This document shows, piece after piece, positions 52,812 through 63,768 of a stretch of 64,000 nt of DNA. The stretch covers positions 113,025 through 177,024 of the forward strand of contig JAPPMM010000047.1 of the NCBI GenBank assembly GCA_028819075.1. Direction: 5' to 3'. How positions within the stretch are numbered: position 1 is the first letter of the stretch; each line of letters starts with the position of its first letter. The notes under the pieces were generated by a model. The model was not told the DNA's origin. It ran no database searches and was given only the letters and a program-made list of their open reading frames with translations. Both the position numbers and the translations under genes were made by a program. Source of the stretch: Gammaproteobacteria bacterium. GTDB lineage: Bacteria; Gemmatimonadota; Gemmatimonadetes; Longimicrobiales; Gaopeijiaceae.

Positions 52812-54125
52812 TCAGCGGGAAGCCCGGCGCACTACTCGGACAACCGACGGAACCAGAATGCTCACCGCGGCGACCCGGCCGGCGAGCGACGCGGCGGCCG
52901 CGGCGGTGACGCCTACCAGTCCGAAGGCCTGCACGAGCAGCGGAAAACCCACCGCGATGCACACCACCTCGGTGGCGGTGGCGAGAGTGACGGGCCGGGT
53001 GCGGCGGCCCTTGATCAGGATTCCGCGCTCGAGCGAGAGGAAGGCCGACAGGAACGGCAGGGGGATGAAGAGGATGGTGGGCAGGATGGCGAAGGCGGCC
53101 AGGTCGGGCGTGAGCCCGGAAATGGTCTCGAACCAGACGCCGGAGAAGGGGGTGAGCCCGAAGACGGCGAGACAGGCGGTGGTGGCGAGCCCCAGCGACA
53201 CGGCGAACGTCCGCAGCGGTACGAGCTGCTCGTGCCGCGGGCCCAGCAGGGCGATGGTGACTTCCTGATACGCCAGGCACACCGCGCGGAAGACGAAGGT
53301 GAGCGAGCCCACCACCGGAAAGACCGCCAGCGACTCGACCGGAGCGGGCGCCCGCCCCATGAAGAAGGTGAGCAGCGGCTGGGCCGCGAAGCCCAGCAGC
53401 GAGGTGAGCGCGAGCGGGTAGTAGAAGCGGGAGATGACGCCGTAGTTGAGGGTGTCCGGACCGGCCGGCGACGTGTAGGCGAGGATCCGCGCCACCGATC
53501 CGCGCGCCATCCAGCGGCTGGCCGCGGCCTCGGTGCACACCCCGGCGGTCATGGCGCCGGCCGCCACGAGCGTGCCCGGGATGCCCAGCCGGGCAAGCAC
53601 CAGCGCCGTCAGCGCGATGGCGGAGATGCGGGTCACCGTCCCCGCGGCGACCAGGCGCGGGCGCCCGTCGCGGATGAGCAGTCCCTGGTAGAAGCGCCGG
53701 TAGCCGATGGCCGCCGGCCACGGCACAAGCAGCCATAGGGCATCCTCGACGAGCAGCGCCACCTCCCCGGGCAGCGCGAGCACCTGGAGCGCAAGAAGGT
53801 CGAACACCGGGGGCAGGAGCACGAACAGCAGCACCCCCGTGGTGCCCGCGTTCAGAAGGAGGGCGAAGCGCCTCAGCTTGCGGAAGCTGTGCGCGTCCTC
53901 GGCGAGAGCCGTGGAGGTGGTCATCAGCATGACCACCGGGGACTCCACCAGCATCGCGATGGCGAAGGCGACGCCGTAGGCCGCGAGGTTGATCTTGGCC
54001 TCGGGCAGGCGGGCGATGACCGCGGCGAGGAAGGGCCCTTCGACCGCCATCATCAGCCACGTGGCGGCGAGGGGCGCCCAGAAGAGCAGGATGGACCGCT
54101 GGGACAGCGGCGCGGGAGCGGTCAA
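52812..54125 (-). CDS. MATE-like polytopic transporter
   Basis: 437 residues from a TTG that overlaps the leuD stop (TTGA); the frame continues upstream only inside leuD. About 12 hydrophobic segments, starting LLFWAPLAATWLMMAVEGPF, with a MATE/ANK-type internal symmetry (FAAQPLLTFFMGRAPAPVES). Substrate not identifiable. Because it is the last gene of the leucine/isoleucine/valine operon and is translationally coupled, export of a branched-chain amino acid or keto-acid intermediate is an attractive guess. Confidence 0.65.
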   Translation of the reverse strand: MTAPAPLSQRSILLFWAPLAATWLMMAVEGPFLAAVIARLPEAKINLAAYGVAFAIAMLVESPVVMLMTTSTALAEDAHSFRKLRRFALLLNAGTTGVLLFVLLPPVFDLLALQVLALPGEVALLVEDALWLLVPWPAAIGYRRFYQGLLIRDGRPRLVAAGTVTRISAIALTALVLARLGIPGTLVAAGAMTAGVCTEAAASRWMARGSVARILAYTSPAGPDTLNYGVISRFYYPLALTSLLGFAAQPLLTFFMGRAPAPVESLAVFPVVGSLTFVFRAVCLAYQEVTIALLGPRHEQLVPLRTFAVSLGLATTACLAVFGLTPFSGVWFETISGLTPDLAAFAILPTILFIPLPFLSAFLSLERGILIKGRRTRPVTLATATEVVCIAVGFPLLVQAFGLVGVTAAAAASLAGRVAAVSILVPSVVRVVRRASR

Positions 54126-54724
54126 CGGGTCTCGAAGCGGGTGATCTCGCTTTCGTATTGCAGCGTGAGGCCGATGTCGTCGAGGCCTTCGAGCAGGCAC
54201 CGGCGCCGGAAGTCGTCGATCTCGAACCCGAGGCGCCATCCGGCTGCGTCGGCGACGGTGCACGCTTCCAGGTCGACGGTGAGCGCGTAGCCGGGATGCG
54301 CGATGGCGCGGGCCAGCACCCCAGCTGCTTCCTGTTCAGGCAGCGCCAGCGGCAGGATGCCGTTCTGGTAGCAGTTGGCCTGGAAGATGTCCGCGAAGCT
54401 GGGCGCGATCACGACCCGGAAGCCGTAGTCGGCGATCGACCAGGCGGCATGTTCGCGCGAGGAGCCGCAGCCGAAGTTCCGCCCCGCCGCGAGGATGGCG
54501 GCCCCGGCGTGTCCGGGCTGGTTGAGGACGAAATCGGCGCGCGGGGAGCCGTCGGGGTGGAAGCGCCAGTCGTTGAAGAGGAACTGCCCGTAGCCCGCAC
54601 GCTCGACGCGCTTCAGGAACTGCTTGGGGATGATCTGGTCGGTGTCGACGTCGGCGCGGTCCAGCGGGGCCACGATGCCCTCGACGCGGCGGAGCGGCTG
54701 GATGGCGTGGGTGGTGGTGCTCAC
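54122..54724 (-). CDS. leuD: 3-isopropylmalate dehydratase small subunit
   Basis: 200 residues from a GTG that overlaps the leuC stop (GTGA). Typical LeuD sequence: [49 protein letters not shown] and [19 protein letters not shown]. With LeuC it isomerises 2-isopropylmalate to 3-isopropylmalate in leucine synthesis. Length is normal. Confidence 0.93.
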   Translation of the reverse strand: MSTTTHAIQPLRRVEGIVAPLDRADVDTDQIIPKQFLKRVERAGYGQFLFNDWRFHPDGSPRADFVLNQPGHAGAAILAAGRNFGCGSSREHAAWSIADYGFRVVIAPSFADIFQANCYQNGILPLALPEQEAAGVLARAIAHPGYALTVDLEACTVADAAGWRLGFEIDDFRRRCLLEGLDDIGLTLQYESEITRFETR

Positions 54725-56130
54725 GCCTGGCTCCTCACGTCGGTGAAGCGGCCCGCCACGGCGGCGGCCGCAGCCATCGCTGGACTCACCAGGTGGGTGC
54801 GCGCCCCCCTGCCCTGCCGGCCCTCGAAGTTGCGGTTGGAGGTGGAGGCGCAGCGTTCGCCGGGCCCCGCGATGTCGTCGTTCATCCCCAGGCACATGGA
54901 GCAGCCGGACTCGCGCCACTCGAAGCCGGCGTCGCGGAAGACGCGGTCGAGGCCCTCGGCTTCGGCGGCCGCCTTCACCGCGGTGGAGCCGGGCACCACC
55001 AGGGCCTGCACGCGCGGGCTCACCTTGCTTCCGCGCGCGACCCGCGCCGCCTCGCGCAGGTCCTCGATGCGGGAGTTGGTGCACGAGCCGATGAAGACGC
55101 GGTCGAGCTCGATGTCCTGCATGGGCGTGCCGGGCTCGAGCCCCATGTACGAGAGCGCTCGCTCGGCGGTGGCCCGGCTGTCCGGGTCGGTGAGGTCGGC
55201 CGGGTCGGGGACCCGCCCGGAGACGGGGACCACCATGCCGGGGTTGGTCCCCCACGTCACCTGCGGCTCCAGGCCGGCCAGGTCGACCTCCACCACCCGG
55301 TCGAAGCGCGCGCCCCGGTCGGTGCGCAGGGTCGACCAGCGCGCCACCGCCTGGTCGAAGGCCTCGCCCGCAGGCGCGCGCGGGCGCCCGCGCAGATACT
55401 CAAAGGTGGTCTGGTCGGGCGCGATCATGCCGGCGCGCGCACCCGCCTCGATGGACATGTTGCACACGGTCATGCGGCCCTCCATGGAGAGCGCGCGGAT
55501 CGCCTCGCCGCGGTATTCCACCACGTGGCCCGCACCCCCCGCCACCCCGATGCGGCCGATGGTGTGGAGGATCAGGTCCTTGGCGGTGAGTCCCGGCCCC
55601 AGGCGCCCGCGGTAGCGCACCTCCATGCTGCGCGGGCGCTCCATGAGCAGGCACTGGGTGGCGAGCACGTGCTCGACCTGCGAGGTGCCGATCCCGAAGG
55701 CGATCGCCCCGAAGGCGCCGTGGGTGGAGGTGTGGCTATCGCCGCACACGATGGTCATGCCGGGCTGGGTCGCGCCCAGTTCGGGGCCGATCACGTGCAC
55801 GATGCCCTGCCGCTCGTGGCCCATGTCGTACAGGGTGATCCCGTGCTCGGCGGCGTTCTCGCGGAGCGCCTCGATCTGGCGGGTCGCCACCGGGTCGGCG
55901 ACCGGGAGGGAGCGGTGGGTGGTGGGCACGTTGTGGTCGACGGTGGCCAGGGTGCGCTCCGGGCGGCGAACCGCGCGGCCGGCCGCGTTCAGCCCCGCGA
56001 AGGCCTGCGGCGACGTGACCTCGTGCACCAGGTGCAGGTCGATGTAGATGAGGTCGGGGCGCCCCTCTTCCCGGCGCACGACGTGCTGCTCCCAGACCTT
56101 CTCGAACAGGGTGGTGGGTCGGGCGTTCAT
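54721..56130 (-). CDS. leuC: 3-isopropylmalate dehydratase large subunit
   Basis: 469 residues, normal length. Shows [21 protein letters not shown] start ([19 protein letters not shown]), [29 protein letters not shown], and the iron-sulfur ligands in [13 protein letters not shown] and [11 protein letters not shown]. Catalyses the isopropylmalate isomerase step together with LeuD. It lies 25 bases downstream of ilvD on the same strand. Confidence 0.94.
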   Translation of the reverse strand: MNARPTTLFEKVWEQHVVRREEGRPDLIYIDLHLVHEVTSPQAFAGLNAAGRAVRRPERTLATVDHNVPTTHRSLPVADPVATRQIEALRENAAEHGITLYDMGHERQGIVHVIGPELGATQPGMTIVCGDSHTSTHGAFGAIAFGIGTSQVEHVLATQCLLMERPRSMEVRYRGRLGPGLTAKDLILHTIGRIGVAGGAGHVVEYRGEAIRALSMEGRMTVCNMSIEAGARAGMIAPDQTTFEYLRGRPRAPAGEAFDQAVARWSTLRTDRGARFDRVVEVDLAGLEPQVTWGTNPGMVVPVSGRVPDPADLTDPDSRATAERALSYMGLEPGTPMQDIELDRVFIGSCTNSRIEDLREAARVARGSKVSPRVQALVVPGSTAVKAAAEAEGLDRVFRDAGFEWRESGCSMCLGMNDDIAGPGERCASTSNRNFEGRQGRGARTHLVSPAMAAAAAVAGRFTDVRSQA

Positions 56131-56155
56131 GCTCGCTCGCCGGTGCGTGTCTCGC

Positions 56156-57847
56156 TCATGCCCGGTTGGTGACCGCGCCCTCGGACGCGGAGGCGACCAG
56201 GCGCGCGTACTTGCGCATGACCCCGGTGGCGGAGCCGTTGGCCGACTGCGCGGACGGGCGCCAGGCGCTGGCCCGCTCGCGGATCTCGTTGTCGGTCAGG
56301 TCCACCGACAGGGTGCGCGCCGCCACGTCGAAAGTGACGGTGTCGCCGTCCCGCACGGCCGCGATGGGTCCGCCGTCCACCGCCTCGGGCGCGACGTGGC
56401 CGACCATCAGCCCGTGGGTGGCGCCCGAGAAGCGGCCGTCGGTGAGCAGCCCCACCGAGGGCCCCAGCCCCGCCCCGGTGAGCGCCGCCGTGACCGCCAG
56501 CATCTCCCGCATGCCGGGCCCGCCGCGCGGCCCCTCCCCCCGGATCACCACGACGTCCCCGGCGGATATTCCACCCGCCTGCACCGCCTCGAACGCGTCC
56601 TCCTCACAGTCGAACACCCGCGCCGGGCCGCTGTGGTGGCCGCGCTCGGGGCCGGCCACCTTCAGCACGCAGCCGTCGGGCGCCAGGTTGCCCTTCAGGA
56701 TGAGCAGCCCACCGTGCGGCTTCACCGGGTCCTCCACGGACGAAACCACCTCCTGCCCGACCGCCTCGGCCGCCAGCGCCGCCTCCTCCGCCACCGTGCG
56801 CCCGGTGACCGTAGCCGCGCCGCCGTCGAGCAGCCCCGCGCCCAGCAGGCGGGCCGCCAGCAGCCGCACCCCGCCGGCCGCGTGCATGTCGGTCGCGACG
56901 AAGCGGCCCCACGGCTTCATGTCCGCGATCACCGGCGTGCGCGCGCTGATGCGGTCGAAGTCCTCCAGCTCGAGCTCCACCCCGGCCTCGCGCGCGACCG
57001 CCAGCAGGTGCAGCACCGCGTTGGTCGACCCGCCGGTGGCCACCGCCAGGGTGACCCCGTTGGTCATCGCCTCGCGCGTGAGGATGTCGCGGGCCGTCAC
57101 CCCGCGCCGCACCAGGTCGACCGCCAGACGGCCGCAGTCGCGCGCGACCCCCGCCTTGGCCGGATCGGTGGCCGGCACCGAGCCGCTCCCCATCGGCGAG
57201 ATGCCCATCGCCTCGAAGACGGTCGCCATGGTGTTGGCGGTGAACTGCCCGCCGCACGAGCCCGCGCCCGGGCACGCCGCGCGCTCCAGCTCGTCCAGGT
57301 CCTCCTCGCTGATGCGGCCGGCCGCGCACGCCCCGATCCCCTCGAACACGTCCTGGATGGTGACGTCGCGCCCCCGGTAGCGGCCCGGTTGGATCGACCC
57401 TCCGTAGAGCATCAGGCTGGGCAGATCCAGGCGCGCCAGCGCCATCACCGTGCCCGGGATGGTCTTGTCGCATCCGGAGATGGCCACCACGCCGTCGAAC
57501 CCGTAGGCGTCCCCCACCAGCTCGATCGAATCCGCGACCAGCTCCCGGCTCACCAGCGAGGCCTTCATGCCCTCGGTCCCCATCGTGATCCCGTCCGAGA
57601 TGGCGATGGTGTTGACCTCGAGCGGCATCCCCCCCGCCTCGCGGATCCCCTGCCGCACGGAGTCGGCCAGGTCGCGCAGGTGGGCGTTGCACGGCGTGGT
57701 GTCGGTCCAGGTGTTGGCGATCGCGATCAGCGGCCTGGAGAAGTCGTCGTCCTCCATGCCGACCGCGCGCAGCATGGAGCGCGCCGCCGCGCGGTCCCGC
57801 CCGGCGACCAGCGCCTGGCTGCGGAGGGGCAGTTGCCGCGGCTTCAT
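56156..57847 (-). CDS. ilvD: Dihydroxy-acid dehydratase
   Basis: 563 residues from the ATG at 57847; a longer frame opens upstream within ilvC. Family motifs: [48 protein letters not shown] (cluster Cys residues), [14 protein letters not shown] and [11 protein letters not shown]. Converts dihydroxyisovalerate and dihydroxymethylvalerate to the 2-keto acids of valine and isoleucine. It lies 7 bases after ilvC. Confidence 0.94.
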   Translation of the reverse strand: MKPRQLPLRSQALVAGRDRAAARSMLRAVGMEDDDFSRPLIAIANTWTDTTPCNAHLRDLADSVRQGIREAGGMPLEVNTIAISDGITMGTEGMKASLVSRELVADSIELVGDAYGFDGVVAISGCDKTIPGTVMALARLDLPSLMLYGGSIQPGRYRGRDVTIQDVFEGIGACAAGRISEEDLDELERAACPGAGSCGGQFTANTMATVFEAMGISPMGSGSVPATDPAKAGVARDCGRLAVDLVRRGVTARDILTREAMTNGVTLAVATGGSTNAVLHLLAVAREAGVELELEDFDRISARTPVIADMKPWGRFVATDMHAAGGVRLLAARLLGAGLLDGGAATVTGRTVAEEAALAAEAVGQEVVSSVEDPVKPHGGLLILKGNLAPDGCVLKVAGPERGHHSGPARVFDCEEDAFEAVQAGGISAGDVVVIRGEGPRGGPGMREMLAVTAALTGAGLGPSVGLLTDGRFSGATHGLMVGHVAPEAVDGGPIAAVRDGDTVTFDVAARTLSVDLTDNEIRERASAWRPSAQSANGSATGVMRKYARLVASASEGAVTNRA

Positions 57848-57854
57848 CCCCGGA

Positions 57855-58844
57855 CTAAAGCCAGGCCATGTGCGACCGCAGCTTTCTGCCCACCGTCTCG
57901 ATGGGATGCTCGGCGCCTTCCACCCGCATGCGGTCGAACGCCTCGCGTCCGCCGCGCGCTTCCTCGATCCACTGGCGCGCAAAGGCTCCGGACTGGACAT
58001 CCGCCAGGATCTCCTTCATCGCCGCCCGCGAGGCATCGCCCACGACCCGCGGACCGCTGACGTAGTCGCCGTACTCGGCGGTGTCGCTGACCTCGCGGCG
58101 CATCCCCGAGATGCCGTGCGCGTACGCCAGATCCACGATCAGCTTCAGCTCGTGCAGGCACTCGAAGTAGGCGAGGGCGGGGTCGTAGCCGGCTTCCACC
58201 AGCGTCTCGAAGCCGGCCTGCACCAGCGCGGTGAAGCCCCCGCACAGTACCGCCTGCTCCCCGAACAGATCGGTCTCGGTTTCCGCCGCGAAGGTGGTCT
58301 CGAGGATGCCCGCGCGCGCGCATCCCAGCCCCGCCGCATACGCCCGCGCGAATTCGGTCGCGCCGCCGGTGGCATCCTGATGGACCCCGTAGAGCGCCGG
58401 CACCCCGCGCCCCGCGACGAACTCCTCGCGCACGCGGTTCCCCGGCGACTTGGGCGCGATGAGGATGACGTCGGTATGCTCCGGCGCCACGATCTCGCCG
58501 TAGTGCACGTTGAAGCCGTGGGCGAAGACGAGGGTATCCCCGGCGTTCAGGTGCCCTTCGATCTCGGCCTCGTACACGTCCCGCTGGATCGTGTCGGGAA
58601 TGAGAATCGAGACGACCGTGGCCCCGGCCGCGGCGTCGGCGACGGAGGCCACCCCGAGCCCGTCGGCCCGCGCCTTGTCCGCGGACGAACTTCCCTCGTA
58701 GAGACCCACCACGACGTCGGCTCCCGAGTCCCGCAGGTTCAGGGCGTGCGCATGCCCCTGGCTGCCGTAGCCGATGACGGCCACGGACCGTCCCTGAAGG
58801 AGTTCGGTGGAAGCCCCGTTGCTTCCCATCGTCGCCTCGCTCAT
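57855..58844 (-). CDS. ilvC: Ketol-acid reductoisomerase (class I)
   Basis: 329 residues, the short class I form. N-terminal NADPH-binding [48 protein letters not shown] and the C-terminal knotted domain with [16 protein letters not shown] and [13 protein letters not shown]. Converts acetolactate or acetohydroxybutyrate in the isoleucine/valine pathway. It starts 99 bases downstream of leuA. Confidence 0.94.
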   Translation of the reverse strand: MSEATMGSNGASTELLQGRSVAVIGYGSQGHAHALNLRDSGADVVVGLYEGSSSADKARADGLGVASVADAAAGATVVSILIPDTIQRDVYEAEIEGHLNAGDTLVFAHGFNVHYGEIVAPEHTDVILIAPKSPGNRVREEFVAGRGVPALYGVHQDATGGATEFARAYAAGLGCARAGILETTFAAETETDLFGEQAVLCGGFTALVQAGFETLVEAGYDPALAYFECLHELKLIVDLAYAHGISGMRREVSDTAEYGDYVSGPRVVGDASRAAMKEILADVQSGAFARQWIEEARGGREAFDRMRVEGAEHPIETVGRKLRSHMAWL

Positions 58845-58943
58845 CTGCCGGTATCCTCGTTCTGGGCGCGCGCCCGTGCGCGCGATTGCTCTAATGGTGG
58901 AAAAAGGTCCGGTGACCCGGAGGGATCATCCGGATGCGCCGGG

Positions 58944-60149
58944 CTACCTGTAGGCCCGGTCCGCCGATCTGCCCTGGACCCGCGACTCGCCCTCCTCGCC
59001 CTTGATCCTGCGCAGGATCGAAAGCAGGGCTTCGTCGGTCACGTCGATGCGGCGCTCCGCGAGATCGGTGCAGTAGCGGGACGCCTCGGCCATCTCCTCG
59101 TCGGTAAGGTCGTGCCCGAGCTTCTCGTAGCGGTGGCGCAGCGCGTGCCGCCCTGAGTGCTTGCCCAGCACGAGCTGCGTCGGAGGCGCGCCCACCGTTT
59201 CCGGGGTCATGATCTCGTAGGTGGCCCGGTCGCTCAGCATGCCGTGCTGGTGGATGCCCGCGGCGTGCGCGAAGGCGTTGTCGCCCACGATCGCCTTGTT
59301 GGGCTGCGGCATGACGCCGATGGTCTCGCTCAGCAGGCGGCTTGTCGGATAGAGCTTCTCGGCGTTGACCTCGGTGAAGTGCTCGTTGATGTCGGCGCGC
59401 ACCTTGAGCGCCATCACGATCTCCTCGAGCGATGCGTTGCCCGCGCGCTCGCCGATGCCGTTGATGGTGCACTCGATCTGCCGCGCCCCGGCGTCGAGCC
59501 CCGCCAGGCTGTTGGCCACCGCGAGCCCCAGGTCGTCGTGGCAGTGCACCGAGAGCACCACCTCGTCGCCCAGGCCGGGCACCCTGGCCACCAGCTCGCG
59601 CAGGGTGTCGCGGAACTCGGCCGGGAAGGTGTAGCCGACCGTGTCCGGGATGTTCACCGTGGTGGCGCCCGCCTCCACCGCCGCGGTGATCACGGCGCAC
59701 AGGAAGTCGAGATCGGTGCGGGTGGCGTCCTCGGCGCTGAACTCCACGTCGTCGGTGAAGCGGCAGGCGCGCTCGACCGCCGCCGCCGCCCGCTCCAGGC
59801 ACTCCTCGCGCCCGATGCCGAGCTTGCGCTCGAGATGGATGTCCGATGTCGCGATGAAGGTGTGGATGCGCGACCGGCGTGCTCCCTTCACCGCGTGCCC
59901 GGCCCGGTCGATGTCGCCCGCGGTGGCCCGCGCCAGCGCGGCGATCACCGGCTCGCGGATCTCGCGTGCGATGGTCCCGACCGCGTCGAAATCGGTGTCG
60001 GAGGCGATCGGGAACCCCGCCTCGATCACATCCACGCCCAACTCCTCGAGCTGGTGCGCCATGCGAAGCTTCTCGGACGGGGTCATGGTACAGCCCGGGG
60101 ACTGTTCGCCGTCTCTCAGAGTGGTGTCGAAGACCGTGATCCTGGCCAT
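58944..60149 (-). CDS. leuA: 2-isopropylmalate synthase lacking the C-terminal regulatory domain
   Basis: 401 residues, about 100 fewer than full LeuA. The catalytic barrel is complete: [48 protein letters not shown] (metal His-x-His), [18 protein letters not shown], and GIHQHGML in the lid/linker. It ends within the linker region; only 99 bases lie before ilvC, so the leucine-binding LeuA dimerisation domain is not encoded. Perfect ribosome-binding site (gaggag) upstream. First gene of the minus-strand operon. Citramalate synthase or homocitrate synthase are alternatives, but operon context favours LeuA. Confidence 0.88.
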   Translation of the reverse strand: MARITVFDTTLRDGEQSPGCTMTPSEKLRMAHQLEELGVDVIEAGFPIASDTDFDAVGTIAREIREPVIAALARATAGDIDRAGHAVKGARRSRIHTFIATSDIHLERKLGIGREECLERAAAAVERACRFTDDVEFSAEDATRTDLDFLCAVITAAVEAGATTVNIPDTVGYTFPAEFRDTLRELVARVPGLGDEVVLSVHCHDDLGLAVANSLAGLDAGARQIECTINGIGERAGNASLEEIVMALKVRADINEHFTEVNAEKLYPTSRLLSETIGVMPQPNKAIVGDNAFAHAAGIHQHGMLSDRATYEIMTPETVGAPPTQLVLGKHSGRHALRHRYEKLGHDLTDEEMAEASRYCTDLAERRIDVTDEALLSILRRIKGEEGESRVQGRSADRAYR

Positions 60150-60273
60150 GTGTACTCCTCGGTAATCGGTACTGCCCGGAGAAATGGTAACAGCTTATGC
60201 CCGGGACAGGGGACCTGCGATCGCTTCCCGCCGGCGTCGCGCCGCTACGCCGACTGCTCCGGTACGTGAGGGA

Positions 60274-60741
60274 TCAGTGCCAGTGCGTGAGGATGATCGC
60301 GAAAATCAGAAGCCGGACCAGGTCGAACCCGGAGTTGATGGCGACCAGCCCCCACTTCTTCCCTTCCCACGCGACCCGCCCCATCTGAAGCGGAAGGAAG
60401 AAGCCCAGCCAGGGCCAGAACGCGCCGTTCCAGGCGTAGACCCAGGGCGCCTGATCGGGACCCACTCCCCACGCGGAGGGCCGCACCAGAGCGACGTAGT
60501 GGGCGAGCACGAACACGAGAAGGAATGAGCCCAGGGCATAGATGACCATGGCCTTGGCCATCCCTCCCTGGGCGTCTTCACCCTCCATCCCCATGTGCCG
60601 GGCCCACATCTTGCCGAAGAGCGGCCCGAACCACAGGAATCCAAGCGGCATCGCGACGACGACACAGACGAGGATGGCCAGGTAGTTGACCGAGACCGTC
60701 GGTTCCATTGCGCTGTCCTCGCTCGTGCCCGTGCCCATCAA
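60274..60741 (-). CDS. DUF1761 family membrane protein
   Basis: 155 residues, or 144 from the internal ATG at 60708 (MEPTVSVNYLAIL). Four hydrophobic segments and the family signature NYLAILVCVVVAMPLGFLWF near the N-terminus, GPLFGKMWARHMG, and a C-terminal AINSGFDLVRLLIFAIIL. No known role. It is 124 bases upstream of leuA on the same strand, but the gap suggests leuA has its own promoter. Divergent from the YchF-like gene. Confidence 0.78.
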   Translation of the reverse strand: MMGTGTSEDSAMEPTVSVNYLAILVCVVVAMPLGFLWFGPLFGKMWARHMGMEGEDAQGGMAKAMVIYALGSFLLVFVLAHYVALVRPSAWGVGPDQAPWVYAWNGAFWPWLGFFLPLQMGRVAWEGKKWGLVAINSGFDLVRLLIFAIILTHWH

Positions 60742-60853
60742 TCGGTAGAACCTTGCAAGGGATCACGCTTGCGCCGACTTCGCAAGGCTGGCAGGCAAGG
60801 AATGTCAGAAGCAGATTCCTTGACTCAGCCACGAGAATGGAGGGAACGACAGC

Positions 60854-61894
60854 GTGAAGGTTGGCCTGGTGGGCTTCCCGGGTTCCGGGAAGACGACCGT
60901 GTTCAATGCGATGACCGGTCAGGACGCCCCGGTCGGATACGGGGGCGAGGTGCGCCGCGCCGTAGTGGACGTGCCCGATCCCCGGGTGGAGTGGCTCTCG
61001 GCCCTCTACCGGCCGAAGAAGACCACCTTCGCCAGCATCGTCTTCTGCGACATCCCCGGAGAACACGGTTCCGAACAGCGCGGGCTCTCGACCGCGGCGC
61101 TGCAGCAGGTGCGCGACCAGGACGCCCTCTGCCTCGTTCTGCGCGGCTTCGACAACCCGGCGCTCGAGCACGCCCCCGCTCCCGCCGCCGAGCTCGAGGC
61201 GTTCCACGCCGAATGCGTCCTCGCCGATCTGGTGTTCGTCGAACGCTGGCTGGAGCGGGCGCGCAAGGAGGCGAAGCGCGGGCTCGAGGTGGCGGCCTTC
61301 GAGCGCATGCGGGAGACGCTGGAATCGGAACGGCCGCTGCGCGTGCTTCCCGAATCGGAGCTCGATCGTTCGCTCCTGCGCGGCTATTCGCTGGTCACCG
61401 ACGCGCCGCTGCTGGCCGTGCTCAACCGCGAGGAAGACGACGCAGGGGAGTCGCTGGCGGATGAACTCGAAGGCGCGCTGGCCCGCATGGGCGCCGCGGG
61501 CATGACCCTTTCGGCCAGCCTCGAGGCGGAGATCGCGATGCTCGAGCCCGCGGACCAGCAGGAGTTTCTGCGCGACATGGGGCTGGCCGAGCCCGCCCTC
61601 GACCGCTTCATTCGCGCGGCCTACCAGCTGCAGGACCTGATCTCCTTCTTCACTGTGGCGGGGCCGGAGGTGCGAGCCTGGACCATCCGCGCGGGCACCG
61701 ACGCGCGCCGAGCCGCCGGGAAGATCCACTCGGACATGGAGCGGGGCTTCATCCGGGCGGAGGTCATCCCCTGCGATGTCCTGGAGGAATACGGATCGGA
61801 GCAGGCGGTGAAGGCGGCCGGGCGGCTGCGGGTGGAAGGAAGGGACTACGTCGTGCAGGACGGGGATGTCCTGCGGGTGCTCTTTAACGTGTAG
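60854..61894 (+). CDS. YchF/OLA1-like P-loop ATPase
   Basis: 346 residues. G1 motif GLVGFPGSGKTTVFNAM, G3 FCDIPGE, and LLAVLNREED at the G4 position, with N-x-x-E instead of N-K-x-D as in the ATP-specific YchF family. The central helical coiled-coil part (ERWLERARKEAKRGLEVAAF) and the C-terminal TGS domain (YQLQDLISFFTVAGPEVRAW, IHSDMERGFIRAEVI, VLRVLFNV) complete the family layout. YchF proteins act with ribosomes and in stress response; this looks like a divergent paralogue. Confidence 0.8.
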   Translation: MKVGLVGFPGSGKTTVFNAMTGQDAPVGYGGEVRRAVVDVPDPRVEWLSALYRPKKTTFASIVFCDIPGEHGSEQRGLSTAALQQVRDQDALCLVLRGFDNPALEHAPAPAAELEAFHAECVLADLVFVERWLERARKEAKRGLEVAAFERMRETLESERPLRVLPESELDRSLLRGYSLVTDAPLLAVLNREEDDAGESLADELEGALARMGAAGMTLSASLEAEIAMLEPADQQEFLRDMGLAEPALDRFIRAAYQLQDLISFFTVAGPEVRAWTIRAGTDARRAAGKIHSDMERGFIRAEVIPCDVLEEYGSEQAVKAAGRLRVEGRDYVVQDGDVLRVLFNV

Positions 61895-61928
61895 CAGAAC
61901 GTCTGAAGTGAGGGCTGGAATACGTAGA

Positions 61929-62792
61929 ATGCGTAAATTATGCAAAACACGTAGAACGGGCGCGCGCCTCGTGATGGCTCCGCTGGTCGCGGCGTGGATG
62001 GCCCCGCAGGCCGTGGCAGCTTGGATGACCCCGCTGGTCGCGGCGTGGATGGCCTCGCTGGCCGTCGCGGGCTCGGCTGGCGCCCAGACGCCGTCGCGCG
62101 CCGAACTGCTCGGGGTCGCGCGCGAGGTGGTGGAAGGGGCGGCGTTCGTGTCGCTGGCGACGCTGGACGAGGAGGGCTTTCCGGCCGTACGCGCCATGGA
62201 CCCGCTCCCGCCGAACGAGAACTGGGTCGTCTGGCTGGCCACCAACCCCGGCAGCCGCAAGGTGGAGCAATTGCGCGCCAATCCCCGGGTGGCGCTCCAC
62301 TATCTCGCGGAAGGCGTGCCGGCGTACGTCACTGTCATCGGCCGGGCGCGCCTGGTCGACGACCCGGAGATGAAGGCCCGTCACTGGAAGGAGTCGTGGA
62401 CGCCGTTCTACCCGGACCGGGACGAGAGCGTGCTGCTGATCGAGGTGACGCCGATTCGGCTCGAGGTGGTGTCGGAGGCGCACGGAGCGCCGGGCGATCC
62501 CGAGACGTGGCGGGCGCATGTGGTGGAGTTCGGGTCCCGCGGGGGGAGCCGACGGGCGGGCCGGGCGCCAGCCAGGCAGCTTGCGCGGCAGCTTCTCGCA
62601 GATGGCATCCATCTGCCTCCGGTGGACCGCTCCGACGATGGCGAGCAGAACACCGGAGACAGGTGGCGGCCAGTTGACGCCGCCTCCGCCGCACGCCGAA
62701 TATCCGGCTCGAGGTCGCCCCGAGCCCCTCAATTGTCGACGGCTTCCCGAGCAGCGGCCTCGATCTCCCATGGGATCTCCGAATCGCGATAG
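61929..62792 (+). CDS. Secreted pyridoxamine-5'-phosphate-oxidase-like (PPOX) protein
   Basis: 287 residues. The signal segment has an internal repeat (PLVAAWMA... twice, about 48 bases apart) and ends AGSAGAQT. The FMN-binding split-barrel follows: REVVEGAAFVSLATLDEEG, ENWVVWLATNPGSRKVEQLR, VTVIGRARLVDDPEMKARHW, with the recognisable domain ending near EVVSEAHGAP. The last ~85 residues are Arg/Ser/Ala-rich without domain character and run into the end of the convergent HNH gene, so the original stop may have been lost. Alternative start at 61974. Confidence 0.65.
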   Translation: MRKLCKTRRTGARLVMAPLVAAWMAPQAVAAWMTPLVAAWMASLAVAGSAGAQTPSRAELLGVAREVVEGAAFVSLATLDEEGFPAVRAMDPLPPNENWVVWLATNPGSRKVEQLRANPRVALHYLAEGVPAYVTVIGRARLVDDPEMKARHWKESWTPFYPDRDESVLLIEVTPIRLEVVSEAHGAPGDPETWRAHVVEFGSRGGSRRAGRAPARQLARQLLADGIHLPPVDRSDDGEQNTGDRWRPVDAASAARRISGSRSPRAPQLSTASRAAASISHGISESR

Positions 62793-63190
62793 AGCGCAGC
62801 CCCGTTCGAGAGCGTGAGACCGTCGCCTTTCCCCGGGGCGGCAGGATGCACCGATGGGACCGGGGCCAAATCCCTCCAGACCTGTCTCGGCGCGTCGGCC
62901 AGCATCTTCCCCCCGCGCGTGAAGAACACCACCGTCCCGTCCGTGGCCACCGATACCTTCACCTGCCCCTCGTGAACCGCGCGATGATGCCGCCGGCATA
63001 GCAGCATCGTGTTTCTCAGGCTGGTCTCGCCCCCGTCGGCCCAGTGCTTCACGTGATGCGCCTCGGTGAACCGGCAGCCACACGCGGGAAAGCGGCATCC
63101 CCGGTCGCGTTCCTCCAACGCCCGCCGGATGTGCGGTGGAATCGTCCGATCCGATAATTCTGTAACTGACATGACCACAACATAATACAA
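62729..63190 (-). pseudogene. HNH endonuclease, N-terminally truncated remnant
   Basis: 153 residues at most; ATG 63172 is an alternative start. From RTIPPHIRRALEERDRGCRF onward it matches the C-terminal HNH part of DUF222/13E12-type endonucleases: CRFPACGCRFTEAHHVKHWA, GGETSLRNTMLLCRRHHRAV, HEG. The whole ~250-residue DUF222 N-terminal domain expected before it is missing, and upstream sequence is A/T-rich and unrelated. Hence probably a remnant, though the HNH motif itself is intact. Confidence 0.65.
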
Positions 63191-63768
63191 CGACTAGCCA
63201 GCGCAGGTTATCACTATCGGTATCCACATCCTGAGCTAGGAATCCATTGGATCTCATGAGAGGTCTGTGGACGAGTGCGAGACCGACTCGAAGCCGTTCC
63301 CTTTGCCTCGGGGAGGCGGACGCTAACGAGCACTGACGGGTAGGAGAACGGCGTTGGCGGAGGAGCCGTTGATGGCGACGGTACCCTCCGAAGACTCCGG
63401 GGAGGAGGACGTTCTCGGCGACTGCGGGTCCCGAGTCTTCCGCGCTTGCGGACGATCGGGCTGCGCCGGGTTGAGAAGGGGCTCGACCCCGGCGTAGGGA
63501 CGGGCGGAGTCCGTCCCGGAGGCCGGGGGGACCGGCGCCGAAGCGGTGGTAACGCCGAGCACGCCGCCCGCCGGTCGCGACGCAGGAGTCGCCCGCGAAA
63601 TCGACGGCCTCGACCGGCGGTGATCCGTGGTCGGCGGGAGAAACGCGGCGACCGGCCGCATGGAACCTTCGGCCAGGCGGAAGGGAGGGCGAACAACCTC
63701 AACCGCGAACGCTTCCGGAGCGGAGTTTTTCTGGGGGGTCGAGGGGGGGCGGAGCACCCCTCGCCAGT

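Noticed and set aside
56048..58060. Long plus-strand open frame over ilvD
   Set aside because: Antisense shadow of a textbook dihydroxy-acid dehydratase.
63323..63757. 144-codon minus-strand frame near the right edge
   Set aside because: Pro/Ser/Arg-rich with no recognisable motif and other frames equally open; kept as intergenic.
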